The notes beneath the pieces were generated by a model, which was not told where the DNA came from, did no database searches, and was given only the letters and a program-made list of their open reading frames with translations. A DNA stretch of 19,173 nucleotides, from positions 1-19,173 of the forward strand of contig JAIVFH010000457.1 in assembly GCA_025765595.1 (NCBI GenBank), read 5' to 3'. This DNA comes from Obelidium mucronatum (lineage: Eukaryota > Chytridiomycota > Chytridiomycetes > Chytridiales > Chytriomycetaceae). Below, one piece after another: positions 1-7,358 of the stretch (position 1 is the stretch's first letter; each line of letters begins with the position of its first letter). A program made the position numbers and the translations under genes.

Positions 1-814
1 TTGTTGAACATTATTACTGATTCACTCTCCTTCATCTTTTTGCTACATAGGTCGTAGAAGATTTGTTCGTCCACGTCTTCGATGGCGATTTGGATTGTTG
101 TTGCCAGTAGCTGCGTGGATACTTCTTCCATGTTCATGCATCTCTCCAGTCTCTTTGCGTTCCAGCATCAACACAATGTTTCAATAGATTTTGGAACTCC
201 TCCAATGAGCTGGGGTTTGCTTCGCTAATGGTGCATTCGAATCTGTCCATGAACAGGAACACATCGTTGCCCTGCTTGAACTGAGCTTGCTCTTTCGGGA
301 GCTTCATGATTCTTACGGATGGTGGCGGCGGTAGGAAAGGGAAGGGGAATGGTAACTGATTGGGTGTGTTCCCCTGAAAGAATGATGATTGTTGCGGCGA
401 CTGTGCTGGGCTCTGTAGCGCTGTCAATGCTTTCTGCAGGATGGTCTTTGATGCGATATCGTCTTCCACTAACTTCATCGCATAGGCTAATCTTGCTTGG
501 AACACTGTTTGTCTCGTGGTCATTGTAGTGTGCGCTCCGTCCCAAGTCTCCTTGTCGATGGCGATGCTCCTGGGTCCAAGGTCCAGGACTTCCTTGGCCA
601 CTGCTGCAATCTGCAATGTATAGGAAGGGATGTCTGTCTTGGCCTTCTCGATCTGGAGTTGGTAGGCTGCCGTCGCATCCCTTGCTTCTTTGATTAATCT
701 TCGCGCTTCAGCTGCTTCTGTCTGGACTTTGGTCATCAATACTGCGGCTGCAGTAAAGTCTTCTTCTGTTACTGCGCTGCTGAACGTGTCTTGTGCTTCT
801 TGCATCGTTGTCAT
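1..814 (-). mobile_element. Retrotransposon Gag-like ORF, frameshifted, cut by left edge
   Basis: An ATG at 814 opens a 226-codon frame ending at TGA 134-136. The N-terminal part is alanine/glutamate-rich and helical. A Pro/Phe-rich linker follows at about residues 150-166, and then a segment reading KLPKEQAQFKQGNDVFLFMD (residues 171-190). That resembles the entry of Ty3/gypsy-type Gag capsid regions, where a short hydrophobic-glycine motif precedes a helical block. Just before the stop the reading changes phase: a different frame is open from about 172 to the left edge for over 50 codons, with coding-like content (for example NMEEVSTQLLATTIQIAIED). One indel between about 134 and 172 would join them, so this looks like a broken Gag whose remainder and pol lie outside the window. 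It could instead be a host helical protein. No zinc knuckle, LTR boundary or primer-binding site was identified. Confidence 0.5.
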
Positions 815-1020
815 TGGTTCATTCTTTCCTTACTTACTAAAGTCTCACTCTTTTAAAGGCCTCTTTGTGACTCATTGGCTTAATGACTTTTCTTAATGAC
901 TTTCTTGGTGGTTGGGTGGGTCCTTCTCTTGCTCCAAGTTCGGTTTCTGGTCTTGGCATATTTCCGGAAATTTTGCCATGGCTTCGCCCACCTTTACGGT
1001 GTTTGGATTTCATAAGAATG

Positions 1021-1046
1021 TTTTTTTTTTTTTTTTTTTTTTTTTT
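1021..1046. repeat. 26-nt homopolymer T tract
   Basis: Twenty-six consecutive T on the plus strand (poly-A on the minus strand), directly after CATAAGAATG. It could be a retroposed poly-A tail or simple slippage. Its exact length is likely unreliable in assembly. Confidence 0.9.
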
Positions 1047-1194
1047 GAAAATTTTTGGCTTCGCCCTGCTGGTATGATTTGCAAAATAATCGGGTAAAGT
1101 TAACACAACAAAAAATAGGATAAAATTAGAATTAGTGTTGGGCTATCTGTCATTTCTTTAATTGTGTATTCGGAAAAAATAAATATGGTTGTCA

Positions 1195-1333
1195 GCACGG
1201 CGTCTTTTAACGTGATTACGGTGTCACGGGCGACAGCCAAGGTCAGAGACGTGACCAGCGTTTTTTCCAGTTTAACGTGAATAGTGTCTGCACGGCGTCT
1301 TTTAACGTGGTTACGGCGGCACGGGCGAAAGCC
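1195..1333. repeat. 44-bp direct repeat, two copies 95 bp apart
   Basis: Copies at 1195-1238 and 1290-1333 both start GCACGGCGTCTTTTAACGTG and end AGCC. They differ at about four positions. The spacer at 1271-1280 contains another TTTAACGTGA core. The arrangement suggests a regulatory or LTR-internal repeat rather than coding sequence. Confidence 0.85.
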
Positions 1334-1783
1334 GATAGCAGTTTAGTGCGGTGCTAGTGCAGGTCCCACCAAGTGGTGAGGTTCGGTCGCCGAATTCGCG
1401 ATACAGATTTCTAGCTTAGCTTTCTCGCGTTGCTAGGTGTGTATCATTGATCTGCTTGCTTGTTCAGTGGAGCCTGTTTGTGTTTTGAATTGTGTGTGTG
1501 TGCAAACTAGTCTCAACTCCGCCGCGCACGGCTCGAATGCGGGGAAGGAGAGGGGCAACTCAGAGGAAAAAATGTAGATCTCGATGAGGGCTTGAGGCGG
1601 CGGCCCGATGAGGCGCTGGCGGGGCACTCTAGAGATCCTCTGGAACGTCCATTTATTTAATAAAAGCTAAAGCGCCACACACAAGGGCGCGTCATAAGAT
1701 AAGCCGGCGGCATAAGCCGCAGGCGGGAAATGGGGTAATAATAATAAAGATAGTAATGATCGCACCGTTAACAGCCCAGGGGG

Positions 1784-1804
1784 CGTATTAGTCATCCTAA
1801 TACG
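1784..1804. repeat. Perfect 8-bp inverted repeat (hairpin)
   Basis: CGTATTAG at 1784-1791 and CTAATACG at 1797-1804 are exact reverse complements around a 5-nt loop. No role can be assigned. There is no following T run on the plus strand that would suggest a terminator. Confidence 0.6.
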
Positions 1805-1956
1805 ACAACCTGTATGGTTATGTCAATTCAGAGTCTTGCTAAAACTGCACTTACTTATGTCTGCACCGTTCTACGAGCCAGAATTGTTTGACATTTGACT
1901 TTGACTTTGACTGATGTTCTTTGAAAAAAAAATAAGCCAAATAAATAAAATTTGGA

Positions 1957-3158
1957 TCAGTAAATAGCTATCTGAACATACTTTACAAGCAACCATATTG
2001 AAAACCCAGGATGACCGCATGTTGTTTCTAGAATCTCATTGGGCACTTGCAGTGAAACTGAAACCTTATGGCTGGAATAAACGCCCATGGCAAACTTTTT
2101 GAACAAACTGCGATCAAATGGCTGTGTTTCAATGAATTGGGTCTTGTTCCAGGGCGAAATAACCCCACCAATGGGATGAATGACAGCATTCAGGCTGTTG
2201 GTGTCAGAACGAGATTCCTGTGATCCCAAGGCATCTTGGGTTTGAGCGGCAACAATCGAAAACGTTCCAGCACAAACAATTGAAGAGAATGCGCATTCTT
2301 GCTCATTGCAATTGAAAGAAATCAGAGAGTTCAACTCAGATAACATTCCAACATGCCCAGTCATAAGAAACGCATCGTATTTGTCAAGCAGTAAAATTGG
2401 CGCCACAGGGTTTCCATGATGCCTGGAACGGACCCAACGACAAAAATCCACAGCGCCAATAAACTTTGGAAGGTATTCGCTGGACAACGGACATTGCTCT
2501 GATGCGAGAAAGGCAAACATGGAGGCACATTGAGATAAATTTGGAAACAGTGCCTTAATATCCAAGTAATAGACAGTAGTTCCGACACCTTCAGCTTAAG
2601 GACAAAAGAGCGCTAGTTTTCCCCGATTGCCTGTGGCCGTGGAGCAAAACAGAATCCTGCGCATCCTCGTGTCGAAACAGCTTGTTTGCCCATGGAATCT
2701 GGTCAAAAGGAATTAAGAGGTTACATGCAGGGTCGACTGGACCAGAAAACGTCAACAATTTGATGGTTTCCACAACTGTTGACCCAGCACCGCCCAGCGC
2801 TATAAAACGGAATAAATCAAGTTGTCGCAACCAATCATTGAAGGGGAGACTCACGATTCTCTTCTTTAACAATGAGAGCAGAGTTGACATCCATAGCAAT
2901 TCCAGCAGCAATCAGACACTGTAAATCCACACTTGATCTGATAGCGCCATTTCCGCTGAGTCAGCACAGTGCAGGAGGAGCCACGCCCTGAGAGAGGTGG
3001 AGGAAGCACAGCAAGAGTTCTTCAGGGGTCTTTAATGGGAAAAAGGCAGCAACAACATCTGCAACTATTTCCAACGGCATATTTTTCTCGGGGCCTCGTC
3101 CAAAGGCGGTGTCGATGACGACAGTGTTGTTTCCGTTCAAGACAAAGAGACGGGTCAT
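1957..3158 (-). pseudogene. Crinkler (CRN/CR)-type P-loop NTPase segment, decayed
   Basis: Three successive minus-strand frames read as one protein. At 3158-2961 an N-terminal block starts MTRLFVLNGNNTVVID, which could be a ubiquitin-like Crinkler header. At 2911-2591 there is a Walker A motif, GHRQSGKTS (codons 2638-2612). At 2565-1957 there is a Walker B-like PILLLDKYDAF near 2400-2367 and then CAGTFSIV, SPWN and a GHPG motif (2005-2016). This order is typical of the NTPase of Crinkler/CR effectors, known from oomycetes, chytrids and arbuscular mycorrhizal fungi. The frames do not connect: the first stops at TGA in 2961-2963, a shift is needed near 2840, and a one-base shift near 2593 separates Walker A from Walker B. 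Walker B has DKYD where an acidic residue usually follows the first Asp. The sequence diverges directly after GHPG and stops at 1957. No intron explains the breaks well, so I call it a pseudogene. The family match is from motif order only. Confidence 0.66.
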
Positions 3159-3373
3159 TCTTATGGAAGTTGCAAAAGGTTATTTAACATTTGGCTACAT
3201 TTGGATATCCGATACAGTTTGTTGCCAGGTGCTGGAATACACTCTTTTCAACTGCACTAGATGAAATCCTGGCTTCCGCTTATGATGGACGCCCGTTCGA
3301 GACAACGAATATTGCTCACATAAAAAGTTATTATTCGCCACTTTTCAAAAGAAACCAATAAAAAAAAAGTACA

Positions 3374-4510
3374 ATGAACCCTGGCACAGAAACACTGCTA
3401 CAAACACTCCTCACCCGCTTCACCAGTCTTGAAACCTCGCAGTCCCTTCTTCTCTCCCAGATCTCAACGCAAACAGCCACAATCAACTCCCTAATCACAC
3501 AAGTCCGCACCCTCGAAACCACAGTCCACCAACAAGCCCACCAAAACACAACTACCTTGGTCAACAAATTCAACAAGCTATCCAATGTTTGGACAACCTT
3601 CAACACTCGTCTCACGCATTTACCAAATGAACTCGTTGCAAAGATTCTAGTGTTTATACCGACTCTGCAGGCTTTGGACTTGCGCCGCATCTGCAAGCAT
3701 TTCAATCTTACTATTTTGACACGCCAGTTTGCGGTTTTGAATCTGGCGATCCATCCCATGGATTTGGATACAGGGCTGAATAATTGGTTGAGACTGCCAA
3801 AAGCTTTTCAGGAAATCCTTGCCGAACAACATGCATTGTCCTTGTCCACAACAAACCAGAAAAGTAGTAAACTGATGGAGTGGCCGTCCATGAACCGGAT
3901 TCCACATTGGGCCCAAGACAATGTCTTCAAACGGACATACCTCCGCGTGGTCCACTTGGTTGGGGTCCAGAATGCCCCATTTTATGACAAGCGTATTCCA
4001 GAAGGGCTTGCAAATCTCGTAAATCTTATTTCATTGGATTTATCACACAACATGTTGCACGGTCAGATCCCAGTGGAACTGTTTGGTCTTTTGCAGCTGC
4101 GAGAATTGAATCTGGGAAACAATGAGCTTTGTTCTGAGATTCCTCGTGAAATTGGAATGCTGACTAATCTTGTTGTGCTTTCACTGGAGGACAATCATTT
4201 CTTTGGGGAGATTCCAGACGAGATTCGGAACCTCACAATGCTGGAAACGCTTCACTTACATTCAAACAAATTGGTTGGGGAACTGCCTGCCGCTTTGTGG
4301 ACGTTAACGCGCCTTGAAAGCCTTTGTCTCACAATCAACAAGTTCAGTGGTGATATCAGCCCAAATATTCGGAATCTTCAAAACTTGCGCTTTCTAAACT
4401 TATCCATGCTCAATGTGAGATGGCCATTTGAGTTTCAAAAAGAGGATTTCCCAGTTTTGGAAAAGTTTTACATTCACAATGTGCGAAACCCGAATTTCAA
4501 TCTTTTCTGA
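3374..4510 (+). CDS. F-box/leucine-rich-repeat protein (copy 1)
   Basis: Intact single-exon frame of 378 aa. Residues 5-60 are Ser/Thr/Gln-rich and helical, probably a coiled coil. An F-box-like segment follows at 83-111 (LPNELVAKILVFIP...). Five to six leucine-rich repeats of about 24 residues of the plant-type consensus (L..L.LS.N.L.GEIP..I) span about 205-350. F-box proteins usually recruit SCF ubiquitin ligases and use the LRRs to bind substrate; that role is inferred. The ATG follows an A-rich leader (AAAAAAAAGTACA). The segment between F-box and LRRs (about 155-205) is poorly matched to copy 2 at 5968-7062 and looks looser. The C-terminus also differs after the shared LEK. It lies between two Crinkler remnants, 215 bp from the left one. 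No signal peptide or membrane segment is seen, so it is likely intracellular. Confidence 0.83.
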   Translation: MNPGTETLLQTLLTRFTSLETSQSLLLSQISTQTATINSLITQVRTLETTVHQQAHQNTTTLVNKFNKLSNVWTTFNTRLTHLPNELVAKILVFIPTLQALDLRRICKHFNLTILTRQFAVLNLAIHPMDLDTGLNNWLRLPKAFQEILAEQHALSLSTTNQKSSKLMEWPSMNRIPHWAQDNVFKRTYLRVVHLVGVQNAPFYDKRIPEGLANLVNLISLDLSHNMLHGQIPVELFGLLQLRELNLGNNELCSEIPREIGMLTNLVVLSLEDNHFFGEIPDEIRNLTMLETLHLHSNKLVGELPAALWTLTRLESLCLTINKFSGDISPNIRNLQNLRFLNLSMLNVRWPFEFQKEDFPVLEKFYIHNVRNPNFNLF

Positions 4511-4579
4511 ATTTTTTTTTCTTTTCTGTAAAGAGAAGAGCATTGTTATTATAACAAACACTTATTAAAAAAAATTCGT

Positions 4580-4669
4580 CATATCTCCGAGTGGTCCACT
4601 TGGTTGGGGATTCAGAATGTAGCCATTTTGTGATGCAAAAGCTTGTTTCCCTAGATTTATCACACATAA
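4580..4669 (+). pseudogene. Degenerate LRR-gene fragment
   Basis: This stretch matches 3936-4050 of the upstream LRR gene. It shares TGGTCCACTTGGTTGGGG, then CAGAATG..., then GATTTATCACACA. About 29 bp are missing in the middle, and stops occur in the reading frame. It is a partial duplicate of the same family, too short and broken to be functional. Whether it came from copy 1 or from a lost third copy cannot be told. Confidence 0.75.
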
Positions 4670-4681
4670 TAATACATCCCC

Positions 4682-4741
4682 AAACCCAATATTCGGTCGA
4701 ATTCCAACAGAACGGCTAATCGGCCAAGAATCATTGGGTTT
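4682..4741. repeat. 60-bp interval bounded by 9-bp inverted repeats
   Basis: AAACCCAAT at 4682-4690 and ATTGGGTTT at 4733-4741 are exact reverse complements. They enclose a 42-bp AT/CG-mixed core. It could be a hairpin or the remnant of a tiny MITE. No target-site duplication is evident. Confidence 0.45.
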
Positions 4742-5013
4742 TCCTAAAATTATGGCACAAAATCGCCCGAACGTCGTCCGAATACTTGTTCGGTCGAAAT
4801 TCTGCAGTTTATATGGCTAGAATTCGGCAGAAGACATAGCAGACCTTCTGAAATATTGCTCCAATAATTCAAAATTAGGGTTTATAAAACTAAGAGTGGG
4901 TCAAAACTGCCCGTCGCTGGGATCGAGCACATATCCTTTTTTACTTTCTAAGTCAACCCCTTCATGGATTCAGATGAAATCAAATAAATAGATACCTTTT
5001 CCTCCTGACTCTT

Positions 5014-5909
5014 GGCATCTGGGCTGGCTTCAAAGATTGTTTGCGGTATTCTATCGGGAAAGCGGGGAGATTGGCTGGAAGCGAAGCGATCGACGTACAA
5101 CCCGGACCTTTGCCGTACACCAACAATGGCAAGTATGCTGGATCAAGTCAAGTCGTCAAAAGTAACTGCAGATACTCTTCATGTTCTGGTTCGGGAAAAT
5201 CAAGTTACTTGCCATAACAGCCGCCTTGCCTCCTTTCTGCGCGCTGTTGGTGTAGCAAGGCCGTGGTCTCAAATTGATGACAACACTCTATGACTCTAAC
5301 TTTCATCAGTCCCGTTATTCGCGACTACCTACTTGAGCACTTTTACCCACGTTATGACGCAATCAACGAAATCATTGGCTTATCAAGTCCACCTCCGGCA
5401 AATTTCTTGTGTTCTGTTCTACTTACAGCTATAAAATACATCAAGTGGTGTCTTATTACGCAAAAGGCCTAGCTGCGGCGCCCTTTCACGCCGAGCTGTC
5501 CCGTATTATACGCGCTTTATTTCGAAAACAGCATGTGTCTGTTCTTGCTGAAACTCGTGTGGTTTCATCCTCGGACACTCGGTATGACCTATGGTTGAAA
5601 TCATCACTTGTCGAGTTTGGGATTGAGATAAAGACTGAATGCGACAACAAGCCGATCCAAAAAGAAAGAAATCTTCAGATTGCCAAGTATGCCTCTTGTC
5701 GAGAACCGCAAGAAATGATGGTAGTTAATTTTGTTAGGAAGGAGGTGGATTCTGTCACGTTTCCGATTAATATTCAGCCAATTGGATGGGACAAGTATCC
5801 AAAGATGAAATTTACTGTTCTGTTTGTGAATGTGATTGGTAATTTAGAGTCGGGTGTGAGTTTCCGGTATGCCATCAACGGGGATGAATCTTGGCGCCAG
5901 TTTTCGTGA
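5014..5909 (+). pseudogene. Crinkler-type C-terminal segment with PD-(D/E)XK nuclease core, decayed
   Basis: Three overlapping plus-strand frames together resemble the region that follows the NTPase in Crinkler/CR effectors. Frame one (from about 5014 to 5293) reads GLASKIVCGILSGKRGDWLE near its start. Frame two (from 5290) reads FISPVIRDYLLEHFYPRYDA. Frame three (to 5909) carries a restriction-endonuclease-like core: HAELSRIIRALF (Glu at 5493), RYDLWL (Asp at 5586) and GIEIKTE (Glu at 5625, Lys at 5631), then an IAKYAS...MMVVNFV stretch. The spaced E/D/ExK residues fit PD-(D/E)XK nucleases. The frames are broken by a stop at 5291-5293 and a one-base shift near 5410; the apparent intron there would be only about 20 nt. 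The start overlaps a degenerate GHPG-like sequence (TTGGCATCTGGG, from 5013). The 3' end lies 58 bp from the convergent LRR copy 2. Confidence 0.62.
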
Positions 5910-5967
5910 TTTCATGAAGAGAAATAAAACCCGAATTTACTTGACAAACTATATTTATTTATTCTAT

Positions 5968-7062
5968 TTATCGAGTTTGAACAAAAGACTTTTCCAAATG
6001 TGGAAAATCATTTTTTTGAAATTCAAACGGCCATCTCACATTGAGCATGGACAAGTTTAGAAAACGCAGGTTTTGAAGGTTCCGAATATCTGGACTGATT
6101 TCGCCGTTAAACATGTTGAGCGTGAGACAAAGACTTTCGAGGCGAGTTAATGTCCACAAAGCCGCTGGTAACTCTCCATACAGTCCGTTTGAATGCAAGT
6201 GGAGGGTTGTGAGCATTGTGAGGGTCCGAATCTCGTCTGGAATCTCCCCAAACAAATGATTACTCTCTAGCGAGAGAACCACAAGATTAGTCAGCCTTCC
6301 AATTTCACGAGGAATCTCACAGCGGAACGCATTGTTTGACAGATTCAGCTCTTGCAGTTGCGAAAGACTAAACAACTCCAGAGGGATCTCGCCAAACAAC
6401 TTGTTTTTTGACAGATTCAGAGAAACCAGGTTAACGAGACTGCAAATCCCTTTGGGAATAGACCCGACGAGTTTATGGGCATCCTTTAGTCCGACCATTT
6501 TAATGACGCGGAGTTCCGTAAGTTTGCAAATGTCTTTGGGAATGCTTTTTACAGCCGATGACCAGGTGAGGAGTTCAAAGGTTTTTTGGGATTGCATTGC
6601 GTGGCCCTCGGCGAGGATTTCTTGGAACGGTTCAGGAAGCGTCAGCCACTTGTTGAGCCCTTTCGTCATGTCCATTGGATGAATCGCCAGATTCAAAGCA
6701 GCAAACTGGCGAGTTACAATAGCTGTATTGAATCTGCGACAGATTCTGCGAAAGTCCAATGCTTCCAGGGTTGGCAAGAACTTGAGAATGTCCACAAGCA
6801 GTTCGTGGGGCAAATGCGTGAAACGGGTGTTGAATACTTTGCACACGTTTGAAATCTTGTCGATTTTCCGTACGAGGATGTTTGTGTTTTGGCGGGCTTG
6901 TTGGTGGAGAGTTGTTTCCAGTTGGCGCACTTGGGATTCAAGAGATTGGATTGTGGCTGTTTGGGCAGAGAGGACTGATAGAAAGAGGGATTGTGACTCT
7001 TCGAGAGTGTTGAAGCGGGTAAGCAGTGTGGCCATCATGTCTTGAAGGTTGTGGGAATCCAT
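5968..7062 (-). CDS. F-box/leucine-rich-repeat protein (copy 2, inverted paralogue)
   Basis: Intact single-exon frame of 364 aa, clearly paralogous to the gene at 3374-4510. It has the same N-terminal helical Gln/Ser/Thr-rich block (about 10-60), an F-box-like segment (84-111, LPHELLVDILKFLP), and six regular LRRs from about 175 to 345. Its repeats are more regular than those of copy 1, notably the first (SIPKDICKLTELRVIKMVG), so it may be closer to the ancestral form. The closing segment FLNLSMLNVRWPFEFQK is identical in both, after which the C-termini diverge. A substrate-receptor role in SCF ubiquitination is the family expectation, not shown here. It is transcribed toward the Crinkler remnant and shares a 296-bp divergent upstream interval with the large gene at 7359. 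Confidence 0.85.
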   Translation of the reverse strand: MDSHNLQDMMATLLTRFNTLEESQSLFLSVLSAQTATIQSLESQVRQLETTLHQQARQNTNILVRKIDKISNVCKVFNTRFTHLPHELLVDILKFLPTLEALDFRRICRRFNTAIVTRQFAALNLAIHPMDMTKGLNKWLTLPEPFQEILAEGHAMQSQKTFELLTWSSAVKSIPKDICKLTELRVIKMVGLKDAHKLVGSIPKGICSLVNLVSLNLSKNKLFGEIPLELFSLSQLQELNLSNNAFRCEIPREIGRLTNLVVLSLESNHLFGEIPDEIRTLTMLTTLHLHSNGLYGELPAALWTLTRLESLCLTLNMFNGEISPDIRNLQNLRFLNLSMLNVRWPFEFQKNDFPHLEKSFVQTR

Positions 7063-7358
7063 TAAGCTTTTTTTTTTAACGTGGAACTTTCAAACAAATA
7101 GTTATGCCGAGTTCTGAACGAAAAAAAAGATTATAAGAATGATTTGTCATTAAGATAGAAGAGAAGTATTCATCTCAAGAAGAATCTGCGTCAAGATATA
7201 CGTGTTTGGCAAAAAGAGAATGGCACAAATTGGCAAAAAGAGAATGGTACAAACATTCTGTTCAGTTAATGAAATTTCAATTGCATGTCGAGTGATACTC
7301 TTTGAATTGTCTGTTTTTTGCGTCGCAGTCTTCATAGTTATTTTTCTCACTTCCAATA
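7063..7358. promoter_or_regulatory. Divergent intergenic interval, probable bidirectional promoter
   Basis: This 296-bp AT-rich interval separates the starts of the minus-strand LRR gene and the plus-strand large gene, so both promoters must lie in or near it. It contains A-tracts next to the LRR start and a 24-bp tandem duplication. No defined TATA element or known operator could be assigned. Confidence 0.45.
7206..7253. repeat. 24-bp tandem duplication
   Basis: TTGGCAAAAAGAGAATGGNACAAA occurs twice head-to-tail (7206-7229 and 7230-7253) with a single C/T difference. It lies about 105 bp upstream of the start at 7359 and may duplicate a regulatory site. Confidence 0.85.

Larger units (their letters stand above)
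815..1956. other. Non-coding, repeat-bearing interval upstream of the Gag-like ORF
   Basis: No convincing gene was found in about 1.1 kb. The interval holds a pure T tract, a 44-bp direct repeat, an 8-bp perfect hairpin and a short run of the hexamer TTTGAC near 1890-1912. The decamer GGCTTCGCCC occurs twice, near 979 and 1057, on either side of the T tract. An AATAAA-type signal at about 1655-1665 reads on both strands. Lying 5' of a minus-strand Gag-like frame, this could be leader and LTR sequence of a retroelement. I could not define TG...CA ends or a tRNA-complementary primer site, so that remains an inference. Confidence 0.4.
4511..5013. other. Non-coding interval with LRR remnant and small inverted repeat
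   Basis: No gene was found. The interval holds a degenerate LRR-gene fragment, a 9-bp inverted repeat and two copies of TTCGGTCGAA (4692-4701 and 4789-4798). A weak remnant of the Crinkler NTPase end may begin near 4990. The TTCGGTCG core also occurs at 1382-1389. Confidence 0.5.

Noticed and set aside
837..1106. 89-codon minus-strand frame across the poly-A tract
   Set aside because: Its length depends on a lysine run from the homopolymer, and the rest shows no family features.
1798..1806. TAATACGAC resembling a phage T7 promoter core
   Set aside because: Chance short match within a small hairpin; the rest of the promoter consensus is absent and the genome is eukaryotic.
4911..4955. tRNA-like B-box resemblance (GGGATCGAGC)
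   Set aside because: No A-box at a suitable distance and no cloverleaf could be drawn.
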